A DNA stretch of 64,000 nucleotides from Corynebacterium anserum (GTDB taxonomy: Bacteria; Actinomycetota; Actinomycetes; Mycobacteriales; Mycobacteriaceae), in NCBI RefSeq assembly GCF_014262665.1, contig NZ_CP046883.1, positions 1,922,001 through 1,986,000 on the forward strand. The letters run 5' to 3'. Below, piece after piece: positions 36,357-46,579 of the stretch. A program made the translations under genes and the position numbers. Each line of letters opens with the position of its first letter. The stretch's first letter is position 1. The notes under the pieces are model-generated. The model was not told the origin of the DNA. It ran no database searches and saw nothing but the letters and a program-made list of their open reading frames with translations.

Positions 36357-37807
36357 TACTTGTTACCTCGAGTGCTGTCGGAAATGCTGTGAACAGTAGT
36401 GGTGTTTGGTATGCGCAGTGCGGCGCTGTGATTGCCTGCGCGCTGTGCGGGCACACGTTTCACTCTGGCCTCGGTGACAGATTCAATCACGCCCGTCGGC
36501 AACTGGAATAGTGCAGCCAATGCATCTGGATAACTCACTGCTTGCCCTGAGGCCGAAAGCTTCTTGGCCTGCACCGTAGGTGTATGGAGCAGTTTATCCA
36601 CGAGCTTGCGCATGGAACGCTCTACCTGCTCGCGGTCATGCTCACTCATAGTGGGCGTTTGCCGCTCTAAGGCCAGTAGCTCGTCAGCTAACAGGTCCAC
36701 GGCTTTTTGGCGCAAGGCCTTCACTGTTGGAACGACGGCCTGAGCTCGTTGTTGCTCTATGAATTCGTCTAACTCCTCAGCCACGATACGACGAGCGGGA
36801 TCTTCATCCTCCACCCCCTCGCCGGCCATGGTGGTCAGTTGTTCGATGTTGAGCAGATGAACGTTGGGCAGTTCCGCTGTGGCTTGATCGATGTCACGAG
36901 GCATGGATAGGTCCACGAGCACCAACGGGCGGCGGTTGCGCCTGCCGTGTGCACATCGAACATGCTCCTCAAGCACAACGCACCCAACGGCTCCCGTGGC
37001 GGATACGACGATGTCCACATCCGCCATGGCTTCCGGCATTCTCTCGAGCGGCACAGCAGTGGCCTGCACCCCTGCTTCTTGAGCATGAGCGACCAGATTC
37101 TCCGCCCGGGATAGGGTGCGGTTAGCCACAATAACCTGGTCAATACCGAGTTTTCCCAGATGTGTAGAGCTGAGGGAGGCCATCGCACCCGCGCCGATAA
37201 TCAACGCGCGGCGGCCTGCGAGAGGTGTGTCGGCGGTAGCGTCGATATCGAGGTGATCAAGTGCCTTGTCGATGGAAAAGGAGACCATGGATGCACCAGC
37301 AGTATCAATGTTGGTCTCGGTATGTACGCGTTTGCCGGTGCGTAGAGCACGTTGGGAGAGGTCATGAAGGGTGCGTCCCACCGTGCCGATCTGGCTCGCC
37401 TGCTGGTATGCGGTGCGCAGTTGCCCGATGATCTGTTGCTCACCCACGACCATCGAGTCCAAGCCCGACGCCACATTCAGCATGTGCTCGGCGGCGGCAT
37501 CTGAATAGTGCACGTAGAGATGAGGCTCTAGGTCTTCTACAGGTAAACCGGAGAAATCGGCGATGGTCTCTACAACGTGATCGAGCCCCGAGTGGAAAGC
37601 GTTAGCCACCGTGTAAAACTCCATGCGGTTACAGGTGGATAGCACGAGCGCTTCGGAAATCACATCGTTATCCAGCAGAGACAGTTGGAGTTTGGGCAGG
37701 TCCGTGTCCGCCACGGATACTTTTTCCAGGATAGGGACGGGAGCGGAGCGGAAGGACAGCCCCACCAGCAGCACTGCTGCGGTGCCTGTCGCTGCGCTAG
37801 CGTCCAT
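36356..37807 (-). CDS. hemA: glutamyl-tRNA reductase
   Basis: Reduces glutamyl-tRNA to glutamate-1-semialdehyde, opening the C5 heme pathway. The catalytic cysteine is in LSTCNRMEFY (Cys59), followed by the tRNA/NADPH domains with ALIIGAGAMASLSSTHLG, VIVANRTLSRAENL and VVSATGA. The C-terminal dimerisation helix region (LLADELLALERQTP to LVDKLLHTPT) is complete. The 483 residues match the family. The ATG at 37807 is preferred; AGGAGG lies twelve bases upstream. It heads the hemA-hemC-hemD-hemB series. Confidence 0.94.
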   Translation of the reverse strand: MDASAATGTAAVLLVGLSFRSAPVPILEKVSVADTDLPKLQLSLLDNDVISEALVLSTCNRMEFYTVANAFHSGLDHVVETIADFSGLPVEDLEPHLYVHYSDAAAEHMLNVASGLDSMVVGEQQIIGQLRTAYQQASQIGTVGRTLHDLSQRALRTGKRVHTETNIDTAGASMVSFSIDKALDHLDIDATADTPLAGRRALIIGAGAMASLSSTHLGKLGIDQVIVANRTLSRAENLVAHAQEAGVQATAVPLERMPEAMADVDIVVSATGAVGCVVLEEHVRCAHGRRNRRPLVLVDLSMPRDIDQATAELPNVHLLNIEQLTTMAGEGVEDEDPARRIVAEELDEFIEQQRAQAVVPTVKALRQKAVDLLADELLALERQTPTMSEHDREQVERSMRKLVDKLLHTPTVQAKKLSASGQAVSYPDALAALFQLPTGVIESVTEARVKRVPAQRAGNHSAALRIPNTTTVHSISDSTRGNK

Positions 37808-37988
37808 ACCTAATTCATGCCTCCTGCAAGCCTGTACCCGGTTGAACTCATGAGAAGACACGTCCCCCGGGGGAAGTTACGGCTACCTACGGTATCCCTT
37901 AACCCACCCCAATGACAAAACGTTCAGGGGGTTTGTTATATGGGGGCAGCTGAGTCAGCCGCAGCACTGGCGGGCCACCTGTCCTTTT

Positions 37989-38255
37989 CTAGCGGCTCAA
38001 CTGCTCTGCTAATTCGTCGTTGTCCACTTCCCAGCAGGCAAATTCTTCTTCGTCGACTAAGATGACGGGCACTCTGTCGCCAAATTCCATTTCTAACTGC
38101 GGATCGGCATCTGGAGCGTCCACTTGTATCACGTCAAGTTGCGCGTTGGCGTCGATGATAACGGGCAGGATTTGCCGTTCCACCCGCTGGCAGGATCCAC
38201 ACGTGGAACGGGTGAGGAGCGTGACATGATGTGGAATGGGGGATGAGCTTTTCAT
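37989..38255 (-). CDS. glutaredoxin-like protein (DUF836 type)
   Basis: 88-residue thioredoxin-fold protein with the active-site motif TRSTCGSCQRV (Cys at about 19 and 22) and the cis-proline strand DRVPVILVDEEE, matching the small glutaredoxin-like family found next to hemA in actinobacteria. It could use mycothiol (mshA is in this window), but that is inference. It is divergent from the HAD phosphatase gene with only 24 bp between the start codons. Confidence 0.88.
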   Translation of the reverse strand: MKSSSPIPHHVTLLTRSTCGSCQRVERQILPVIIDANAQLDVIQVDAPDADPQLEMEFGDRVPVILVDEEEFACWEVDNDELAEQLSR

Positions 38256-38263
38256 CTCGCCAA

Positions 38264-38279
38264 TGCTAATACTCCGTTA
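38264..38279 (+). promoter_or_regulatory. extended -10 of the HAD phosphatase gene (leaderless)
   Basis: TGCTAATAC gives an extended -10 (TG, one base, TAATAC at 38267-38272) seven bases before the ATG at 38280. The 24-bp divergent gap leaves no room for a leader or a ribosome-binding site. Confidence 0.6.
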
Positions 38280-39635
38280 ATGGTCATGGAGTATCCTCAC
38301 TTTCTCCGCCGACCGAGTAGCTTGGTAAGCGTGAGAAAGCAGCCCGAGGATTCCCGCCAGAATGACCCTCGCATTCCCGACGTCCCCCCTATGGTCGATG
38401 CCGTTGATAGCTCGTTGTCCGGTGCATTATTAACGGCCCGTAGCGCCGCTCGTAATTTTCTTTCTCGTTTTGTGTTCCCTACCCGTGGCGAGACTGCTCA
38501 GAGAGAGGCCGGTGAGGCGTCGGTTAAGGAGGCTCTGGGTAGCCTTTCCTCCCCTTCTCCTCAGTCCGGCACCACGTCCTCTCTTTCCTCCGACGCCACG
38601 TCCGCTCCTTCCCCCGGCACCACGTCCTCTCTTTCCTCCGACGCCACGTCCGCCCCAGCGGTCATCTCTCCTGCGGTTGAAGACTCTCCTTGGGAGACGT
38701 TAGACCCGGATGCACCTCATGATTCGGAAGCCATTGATGAGTTGGCTGCATCTCTCAACGTCGATGATGAGCATTTGCGTGAAGGTTTGCGAAACATCCG
38801 TGGTGCTGCGGCTGCTGCCGGCGGAGCGAACAAACTCAATCCCCCGGATCCAGCCATCCCACAGGAAGTGGGGGCTGCTGCATTCTTTGACGTGGACAAC
38901 ACCCTGATCAAGGGGGCCTCCATTTTGTTGCTGGCGCGCGGTCTGGTGAGGCGTAGATTTTTCACTCTCAGGGAGATCACTGATTTTGCCTGGAAACAAC
39001 TGAAGTTCCGGCTGGGCGGGGAAAACCAGGGTGATATCGATGAGGGGCGCGATCAAGCCCTGGCGTTGGTGAAGGGACACCGAGCCTCTGAACTGACCGA
39101 ATTGGCTGAGGATATTTGGGCGAGAAGCATCTCTGATCGTATTTTCCCCGGGACGAAGGAACTGGCGGATAGGCATCTGAAGTCCGGGCATCAGGTGTGG
39201 CTGGTGACGGCCGCTCCGGTGCAGTTGGCGCAGATCATTGCTCGTGAATTGGGTTTCACGGGTGCCTTGGGAACGGTTGCGGAGGTAAAGAACGATGTGT
39301 TCACAGGCCGAATGGTGGGCGATATGCTCCACGGGCCGGGTAAGAAACATGCGGTGGTGGCGCTAAGCTCCTATGAAAATCTGGATTTGAGACGCTGCAC
39401 TGCCTATTCCGATTCGATCAACGATGTGCCAATGCTGTCCATGGTGGGCACTGCTGTTGCGGTCAATCCGGATTCTCGCTTGCGCAAGGTCGCGAAGAAA
39501 AACGGTTGGGAGATCCGCGACTATCGCCGCACAATGCGTGTGATCCGCGGGGTCGGGCGAGGCGCCGCATGGGGGGTGAAGCGTCCTGCACGCTACGCTG
39601 TGCGGGTCAGCGGCCGTTGGATCAAGCGCCGTTAG
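38280..39635 (+). CDS. HAD-IB phosphatase, SerB-like
   Basis: 451 residues. The C-terminal two thirds are a HAD-IB hydrolase: motif I FFDVDNTLIKGAS (about 200), motif II VTAAPVQLA, the lysine in HGPGKKHAV and motif IV AYSDSINDVPML. This matches the SerB1-like family in the mycobacterial neighbourhood; candidate substrates are phosphoserine or lipid-linked phosphates. The N-terminal 150 residues are low complexity and include a 16-residue repeat. The basic C-terminus (RRTMRVIRGV to RWIKRR) could bind membranes. ATG 38280 is supported by its leaderless promoter. Confidence 0.87.
   Translation: MVMEYPHFLRRPSSLVSVRKQPEDSRQNDPRIPDVPPMVDAVDSSLSGALLTARSAARNFLSRFVFPTRGETAQREAGEASVKEALGSLSSPSPQSGTTSSLSSDATSAPSPGTTSSLSSDATSAPAVISPAVEDSPWETLDPDAPHDSEAIDELAASLNVDDEHLREGLRNIRGAAAAAGGANKLNPPDPAIPQEVGAAAFFDVDNTLIKGASILLLARGLVRRRFFTLREITDFAWKQLKFRLGGENQGDIDEGRDQALALVKGHRASELTELAEDIWARSISDRIFPGTKELADRHLKSGHQVWLVTAAPVQLAQIIARELGFTGALGTVAEVKNDVFTGRMVGDMLHGPGKKHAVVALSSYENLDLRRCTAYSDSINDVPMLSMVGTAVAVNPDSRLRKVAKKNGWEIRDYRRTMRVIRGVGRGAAWGVKRPARYAVRVSGRWIKRR
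38568..38663 (+). repeat. 48-bp coding duplication in the HAD gene
   Basis: Two contiguous 48-bp units encode GTTSSLSSDATSAPSP and then GTTSSLSSDATSAPAV. The DNA is almost identical for the first 40 bases. It lies in the disordered Ser/Thr/Pro N-terminal region, in frame and away from the catalytic domain. Confidence 0.9.
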
Positions 39636-39673
39636 TACAGGGGTGAGGGCTCTGCTCACAGTGAAATGCAAAA

Positions 39674-39706
39674 CTCCGCCCCAGCCGGTGTGGCTGTGGG
39701 GCGGAG
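39674..39706 (-). terminator. terminator after the bS22 gene
   Basis: Arms CTCCGCCCC and GGGGCGGAG with additional GCC/GGC pairing and a short loop; on the minus strand TTTTGCATT follows. It lies 53 bp past the bS22 stop and may also stop plus-strand readthrough from the HAD gene. Confidence 0.85.
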
Positions 39707-39758
39707 CAGAAAGGCTATATTCGCAAGCGCGAACGGCGTCCCCGCGGACGGGTTCGGC

Positions 39759-39860
39759 TTACTTGCCCAACTTCCGGCGCTGAACACGCGTACGGCGCAG
39801 CATCTTGCGGTGCTTCTTCTTGGACATGCGCTTGCGGCGCTTCTTGATCACAGAACCCAT
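39759..39860 (-). CDS. 30S ribosomal protein bS22
   Basis: A 33-residue, extremely basic protein beginning [18 protein letters not shown] and ending VQRRKLGK. It is nearly identical to mycobacterial bS22 (AURKAIP1/COX24-domain family), a small subunit protein bound to 16S rRNA near the decoding region. GTGAGG lies about eight bases before the ATG. Its position beside bldC is conserved in actinobacteria. A good terminator follows at 39674. Confidence 0.95.
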   Translation of the reverse strand: MGSVIKKRRKRMSKKKHRKMLRRTRVQRRKLGK

Positions 39861-40024
39861 GACGGGAACCTCACTTCTATCTGGTCGATCTGTTCAGTTT
39901 GCAGCCCGCCTGTCCGTAGCTATACGGACTTGCTGGGCCGTATCTGCTGAGGCGGGCGGAAACTGTGCCGGGGGCGTACCGACACGAATGGGCAACAGTT
40001 TAGCGGTTAACCTCTCACGGAAAC

Positions 40025-40074
40025 AAAAAGCCCCCTTTCTTCTGCCGTCCTCACGGAGAGGCTCTGAAAGGGGT
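40025..40074 (-). terminator. terminator after bldC
   Basis: Arms CCCCTTTC and GAAAGGGG enclose about 25 bases that include a second small stem (CCTCTCCGTGAGG); on the minus strand TTTTTGTTT follows. It begins 35 bp after the bldC stop. The rest of 39861-40108 holds only the bS22 promoter region. Confidence 0.8.
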
Positions 40075-40108
40075 CGGCGCGTGTGAAGCGACCGAGAAGG
40101 CTGTGATT

Positions 40109-40312
40109 TTAGCCAGCCTGAGTTCCACCCTGGTACACGCTGGAGCCGAGATATTCTTCGACAGCCTTCTCATGTACGCGGAAGGAGCGGCCTACCTGAA
40201 CTGCGGGAAGATCCCCGGCGTGCACGAGGCGGTACACGGTCATCTTCGATACGCGCATCAGCTCTGCAACCTCTGCGACGGTCAGGTAAATTCCGTTTTC
40301 GTTGTTAGGCAT
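40109..40312 (-). CDS. bldC: BldC-family DNA-binding protein
   Basis: 67 residues with a MerR-like winged helix: LTVAEVAELMRVSKMTVYRLVHAG is the helix-turn-helix (about 10-33) and LPAVQVGRSFRVHEKAVEEYL the wing and last helix. It has no effector domain, as in BldC, the small developmental regulator of Streptomyces that is conserved even in non-sporulating actinobacteria. The neighbours bS22 and proC fit the conserved context. Its role in corynebacteria is not defined by the sequence. The 301-bp gap upstream (40313-40613) holds promoters of this gene and of the lipoprotein gene and no other gene. Confidence 0.93.
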   Translation of the reverse strand: MPNNENGIYLTVAEVAELMRVSKMTVYRLVHAGDLPAVQVGRSFRVHEKAVEEYLGSSVYQGGTQAG

Positions 40313-40601
40313 TGCTCATCACTTTCTTGGCGCTCTCATGCGCTGCAGGCTTCCCCTCCTGCAAGACTTCACACGGGAATCGCTGCGGACTATCTTAACG
40401 TGATCCTTGAGACAAATGTGTAACGAGGGGGAATTTACAGCGGTAGTTATTAGCAGTAAACCCGCGTGTCTCCAGGCACTTTTTGAGGTCAGATAGCTCT
40501 GACGTGGCAATTGTTACCAGTGTGAACCAGTGGTGCCACGGGGGTAAAAGTAGAACTTTAGAGTCTGACCCAGAGAGTGTTACTCAAGTGTTGCTCCCAG
40601 C

Positions 40602-40613
40602 TAGGGTAGAGTC
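40602..40613 (+). promoter_or_regulatory. -10 box of the lipoprotein gene (leaderless)
   Basis: TAGGGT at 40602-40607 lies six bases before the ATG at 40614; no ribosome-binding site is present. The match to the -10 consensus is moderate. Confidence 0.45.
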
Positions 40614-41183
40614 ATGCGCCGTTCACTTCAGCTCCTCGCCATCCCCGTATCACTCACTCTCCTCGCCGGGTGCGCAAACGATCCTTCAGGAGATGTCAAT
40701 GCCTCCCCCGCCGCCGATAGTGCCACGGCGGTACCTAGCGAGACACAACCCAGCCCGAGCCAGAATCATGCCCCGCAACCTACACCGGCAGGTTCAGCCC
40801 CAGAAACCAACGCCGCCCCTCAGCAATCAGCTGCCACTCCAGCGGAAGGTCATCAGATTAATGCCGGCCAGGTTGGAGGAGTGTGTGGCACAACTGTTCA
40901 CGGCGATGTCATCAAAGCTGGGGACGCCACTTCGTGCGAATTTGCGGCCGCGATTTACGACGTAGCCATCAACGCCACGTATTACCCCATAGATCCAGGC
41001 CCGGAAGCGCCTCAATATCAGCATGCGGATATCTCCGCCACAAGCCCCAAGACCGGTAAGACCTACAACCTCTACTGCGAAATTGGAGCTCCTCGCCACG
41101 GCTTAGGCTGCGAACAGAAGAACAACAAAAGCATTTCCGCCTATTTCGAAGGCACGAATTTCCTCAACCACCTGAGGCGCTAA
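40614..41183 (+). CDS. secreted lipoprotein, unknown
   Basis: 189 residues. A short basic start, hydrophobic core and lipobox LLAGC (Cys about 20) mark a lipoprotein. A Pro/Ser/Thr/Ala-rich linker (about 25-80) leads to a compact domain of about 105 residues with four cysteines (VCGTTV, TSCEFA, LYCEIG, LGCEQK), probably two disulfides. The pattern CGTT then CEFA resembles small secreted domains common in corynebacteria and mycobacteria, but the function is unknown. It is convergent with proC. Confidence 0.82.
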   Translation: MRRSLQLLAIPVSLTLLAGCANDPSGDVNASPAADSATAVPSETQPSPSQNHAPQPTPAGSAPETNAAPQQSAATPAEGHQINAGQVGGVCGTTVHGDVIKAGDATSCEFAAAIYDVAINATYYPIDPGPEAPQYQHADISATSPKTGKTYNLYCEIGAPRHGLGCEQKNNKSISAYFEGTNFLNHLRR

Positions 41184-41240
41184 CCCCCCCACGCGCTGAG
41201 AGCCGCTCAGAACCCCTATCCCAGTGTTTTTGCGCAAGCC

Positions 41241-42068
41241 CTAGCTTTCCCCGAGTTCCACAGAGCGGTTCTTACACGCTTCCATGGCCTTATAGAAAGC
41301 TCGACGCAGCCCCTCCTCATCCAGTACTCGCGTGGCAGCCGAGGTAGTGCCGCCGGGGGAAGATACCTTAGTGCGCAGCGTGACAGGATCATCGCCGCCC
41401 TCTTGAGACTGCCCCTGGGCCATCATCTGTGCGGCACCGTCGGCAGTGGCTATCGCAAGTTCCTGAGCAAGGGGACGTGGGAGACCCAGGTTCACCCCCG
41501 CATCAATCATGGCTTCCGTCACCATGAAGAAATAGGCTGGACCAGACCCAGAGACGGCAGTTACTGCGTCGATATCCTTCTCTTTGACCTTCACCACGGT
41601 GCCGGTGGCTGACATGATCTCCTGAACAGCCTCCACATGCCCCTCATCCGCAAAACGGCCACCAGCCAGAGCAGACGCACCCTTTCCTACGAGCATTGGA
41701 GTGTTGGGCATCACCCGAACAACTGGGGTCCCAGCCGGAAGCAAGGTCTCTATGGAGTTAATGGTCACCCCTGCTGCCACAGAGACAATCACCGTTTCGT
41801 TGTCATTCTTCTCTACGGTTTCTGCCACGGACTCCAGAACAACTGGAACGATATCCGGCTTCACGCAGATGAACAGAAAATCGGCGCCGTCAGCTGCTTC
41901 CTGGCTATCTTCAGTGGTGATCAGCCCGTATTTCTCCTTCAACTGCTCCAAACGCGCAGCTGCGGGGTCCGATACGATCACATTTTTCGAATCAGTGCCG
42001 TTGCCGATAATTCCAGACAACAGCGCTTCTCCGATATTTCCACCGCCAATAATTCCAATTCGAGTCAT
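41241..42068 (-). CDS. proC: pyrroline-5-carboxylate reductase
   Basis: Last enzyme of proline synthesis, reducing pyrroline-5-carboxylate with NAD(P)H. It has the Rossmann start RIGIIGGGNIGEALLSGI, VRVMPNTPMLVGKGASAL, the substrate-binding helix TAVSGSGPAYFFMVTEAM and the C-terminal KVSSPGGTTSAATRVL. The 275 residues match the family. The ATG at 42068 gives the normal N-terminus; an in-frame GTG at 42077 has AAAGG eight bases upstream and would add only MEF. Confidence 0.95.
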   Translation of the reverse strand: MTRIGIIGGGNIGEALLSGIIGNGTDSKNVIVSDPAAARLEQLKEKYGLITTEDSQEAADGADFLFICVKPDIVPVVLESVAETVEKNDNETVIVSVAAGVTINSIETLLPAGTPVVRVMPNTPMLVGKGASALAGGRFADEGHVEAVQEIMSATGTVVKVKEKDIDAVTAVSGSGPAYFFMVTEAMIDAGVNLGLPRPLAQELAIATADGAAQMMAQGQSQEGGDDPVTLRTKVSSPGGTTSAATRVLDEEGLRRAFYKAMEACKNRSVELGES

Positions 42069-42215
42069 GAATTCCACTGTGCCAGCCTTTCCTCACGCAT
42101 GCCACCGCATATCTCCCCCAAACGGACAGCGCACCACCACGCTCCAAAAGAATCGCCGTACCATCCTATTGCCCGCATAGGTACCGCTGTACTATCTGCA
42201 CAGGTGAGGAGAATG

Positions 42216-42243
42216 CAAAACCCGGGCTGCTCGCCCGGGTTTC
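42216..42243 (-). terminator. terminator after the Lys/Ala-rich membrane protein gene
   Basis: Perfect ten-base arms AAACCCGGGC and GCCCGGGTTT around a five-base loop; on the minus strand TTTTGCATT follows. It lies 40 bp past that gene's stop. The 213-bp gap between proC and this gene has nothing else. Confidence 0.88.
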
Positions 42244-42281
42244 CTTCTAGGTATGAGCGCTCTCTACGCGTATCTACGCGG

Positions 42282-43616
42282 CTAGATTCCCATCACAAAT
42301 CGCGGCCCGATGGTTAATAGCAATCCCACGATGAACGCCAACACCATCAAGAGTTTGTCCTTGTGGCGCAGGAGGACATGCACCACGCCCACAAGCACCA
42401 GCGTTGTCACCAGAGCCAATACAAGCACCAGCACGGACGGCAAATTAGCCCACAAGAGGCTGAAGATGAAGAACAAACCAATGCCTGTCACAACCGCGAG
42501 GAACGCTTGCAACAGCATCATCGGCATGGAGATGGTGTCATCCTCGTAGTCAATCACCTCGTTGTCCGCCAGGCTTGCTTCCAGCTCAGCAAATTCCTTC
42601 GGCTTGTCACCGTCATCCACTCCCGCTGGGCGCTTCTGTTCTGCTGCTGGTTTCTTTTGCGTCTCTGCGGTCTTCTCAGAAGCTCCCGGAGCTTGGGAGG
42701 TGCGAGCGTGTGCGGCACGCTCGGCCTTCTTGGTGGTCTGCGTAGCCTCATCCGTGCGTTTAGGTGCGTGGCGTTCCGAGGATTTCTTCTCTTCAGCTTT
42801 TTTCTCAGCGGCCTTTTTCTCTACGGCCTTCTTTTCTGCAGCCTTTTTCTCTGCAGCCTTCTTTTCCGCAGCCTTTTTCTCTGCAGCCTTCTTTTCCGCG
42901 AGAATCTTCCGATCCGACTCGGCCTTCGCATCTGGAATCAGAGTGGCATCAATAGGTTTCGTCACCCGCGACGCAGCCCCCACCTTCGTAGGGGATAGCT
43001 TCTTACCAGCCGGAGACGCCTTCTCGGCGCTATCAACACTCTTGTGAGAACCCTTTAGCTTGTTAACGACATCGCCAAACGTCTTTTCCTTCTTTGGCCG
43101 CTGCTTGACTCTCTTCTGCTCCCCCTTGCTCGCTGGCTTCTTCGCAGTAGCTACTTCTGGAACGACGTTCATCACTCCAGTCTTCTCACCCGGCTTCTCA
43201 GACTTAGACGCAGATGGCTGAGAAGCCGCCGTGATAGTGGCCGCGCGACGCGGCGCCGAGGAGCTGCGCTGAGGCTTTGGCGCCTCGGGGCGCTGAGCAG
43301 TGCGCACCTCGCTACGTTGGGAAGCGCGTGGCTCCGCTTTCTGACCCGCGGACACCTTCTCCGAAGCCTGCTTGTGGTCTGACTTCTCCGTGGCTTTCGC
43401 AGACGTATCTCCAGCTCGTTCAGCGTGAGCTTTTTTGGCCTTGTGCTGTTCGATGTCTTCGCGGGTGACAACCGGGATGTTTCCAGTTAGCTCGGCGACG
43501 GACAGGCCACCTTCTTCCAGACTGCGACGTCGACGCCGCGGGCGATTGCCTGAGCCGTCAGAAGTGCTGCGACCGTTACGAGCCAGCAGCTCAGCTACTG
43601 TCAGCTTCTCACTCAT
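42282..43616 (-). CDS. Lys/Ala-rich membrane protein, unknown
   Basis: 444 residues. The N-terminus has two short conserved elements (TVAELLARNGR and LSVAELTGNIPVVTREDI) that also occur in the mycobacterial protein at this place (Rv0497 type). A long charged disordered region follows, including a 15-bp/five-residue repeat (AEKKA) that should form a helix. The C-terminal 100 residues hold three to four membrane helices (PMMLLQAFLAVVTGIGLFFIF onward). The acidic stretch NEVIDYEDDTISMP precedes the membrane part. The function is unknown; the topology suggests a long cytoplasmic arm. GGGAA lies upstream of the ATG. Confidence 0.8.
   Translation of the reverse strand: MSEKLTVAELLARNGRSTSDGSGNRPRRRRRSLEEGGLSVAELTGNIPVVTREDIEQHKAKKAHAERAGDTSAKATEKSDHKQASEKVSAGQKAEPRASQRSEVRTAQRPEAPKPQRSSSAPRRAATITAASQPSASKSEKPGEKTGVMNVVPEVATAKKPASKGEQKRVKQRPKKEKTFGDVVNKLKGSHKSVDSAEKASPAGKKLSPTKVGAASRVTKPIDATLIPDAKAESDRKILAEKKAAEKKAAEKKAAEKKAAEKKAVEKKAAEKKAEEKKSSERHAPKRTDEATQTTKKAERAAHARTSQAPGASEKTAETQKKPAAEQKRPAGVDDGDKPKEFAELEASLADNEVIDYEDDTISMPMMLLQAFLAVVTGIGLFFIFSLLWANLPSVLVLVLALVTTLVLVGVVHVLLRHKDKLLMVLAFIVGLLLTIGPRFVMGI
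42796..42900 (-). repeat. 15-bp/30-bp coding repeat (AEKKA)
   Basis: Seven 15-bp units arranged as nearly identical 30-bp pairs encode repeated AEKKA. The last two 30-bp units (42841-42870 and 42871-42900) differ at one base. The pattern suggests recent slippage expansion of a Lys/Ala helix. Confidence 0.9.
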
Positions 43617-43743
43617 CCTTCGTTCCCATCAGAGTTGAACGCGATTGTTGAACGCAATTGACCTATTACTAAAACCTTAACCTTACAGTCAGGCTTAAAG
43701 TTCGCACACTTCGACGTGCCTCATCGTCACTTTAGCGGCCACT

Positions 43744-45764
<2,021 letters not shown>

Positions 45765-45786
45765 TACCCCCTCCCCTTCGCACTAA

Positions 45787-46485
45787 CTAAGACTCGAACT
45801 TATAACCCAGACCGCGAACGGTGACGAGAACCTCCGGACGGGAAGGGTTACGCTCGATTTTCGACCGCAAGCGCTTAATGTGCACGTCGAGAGTTTTCGT
45901 GTCACCTACGTAGTCGGCACCCCACACGCGGTCTATAAGCTGGCCACGTGTCAACACACGGCCGGCGTTGCGCATGAGGTACTCCAGCAAATCAAACTCC
46001 TTCAACGGCATGGGTACCGGTTCACCGTCGACGGTGACGATGTGGCGCTCCACATCCATCATGACGCGATCCTCACGCAACACCACACCGTCATCGGCTT
46101 CAGACTCGTTCTGCGGAGTATTATCCCCACCCCTGCGCAACACAGCGCGGATCCGGGCGATCAGCTCCCGTGCGAAATAAGGCTTCGTTACATAGTCATC
46201 CGCTCCCAACTCGAGCCCCACGACCTTGTCAATTTCACTATCGCGTGCGGTCACCATGATGACGGGCACTGAGGAGATCTGGCGCAGCTGACGGCACACT
46301 TCGGTACCCGGCATACCAGGCAGCATGAGGTCTAGCAGAACAATGTCAATCTGCTCGGCGGCGAAAGTATCCAGAGCGCTTTGCCCATCCTCTGCCAAGA
46401 AGACCTCAAAGCCCTCTTTTTTCAGAAGAAAAGCCAACGGCTCCGCCAAGGACTCCTCATCCTCAACGATCAACACACTAGTCAC
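45787..46485 (-). CDS. regX3: response regulator RegX3
   Basis: 232-residue OmpR/PhoB-type regulator. The receiver domain has the acidic pair in VEDEES, the phospho-acceptor Asp52 in LLDLMLPGMPG, the Thr in MVTARDSE and Lys101 in YVTKPY. The winged-helix output domain ends KTLDVHIKRLRSKIE...VRGLGYKFES. Downstream of SenX3 it normally activates phosphate-starvation genes. The GTG start at 46485 follows senX3 across an 87-bp gap with a small direct repeat. Order and length match mycobacterial RegX3. Confidence 0.94.
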   Translation of the reverse strand: MTSVLIVEDEESLAEPLAFLLKKEGFEVFLAEDGQSALDTFAAEQIDIVLLDLMLPGMPGTEVCRQLRQISSVPVIMVTARDSEIDKVVGLELGADDYVTKPYFARELIARIRAVLRRGGDNTPQNESEADDGVVLREDRVMMDVERHIVTVDGEPVPMPLKEFDLLEYLMRNAGRVLTRGQLIDRVWGADYVGDTKTLDVHIKRLRSKIERNPSRPEVLVTVRGLGYKFES

Positions 46486-46525
46486 GGCAGATCTGCACCT
46501 TTCAGCTACAGGTCAATGATTTGTT

Positions 46526-46579
46526 TCACCCTATTGTCAGGGGCACAGTGCAAGCCCGCAACCGGAATCACCCTATTCT
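46526..46579. repeat. direct repeat in the senX3-regX3 gap
   Basis: TCACCCTATT occurs twice about 40 bases apart, near 46528 and 46568; the second copy reaches the senX3 stop region. In mycobacteria this gap holds MIRU repeats, but these short copies are not the same element. The significance is unclear. Confidence 0.4.

Noticed and set aside
41184..41240. A small CTGAG/CTCAG hairpin between the lipoprotein gene and proC as a terminator.
   Set aside because: The stem is only five base pairs and there is no T-run right after it.
42562..43047. A long plus-strand reading frame opposite the Lys/Ala-rich gene.
   Set aside because: It is the antisense of the AEKKA repeats, giving Phe/Ser/Ala runs, with no family match or ribosome-binding site.
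46486..46572. A MIRU element in the senX3-regX3 gap, as in mycobacteria.
   Set aside because: The gap is only 87 bp and holds just a short TCACCCTATT repeat, not the MIRU sequence or a coding overlap.
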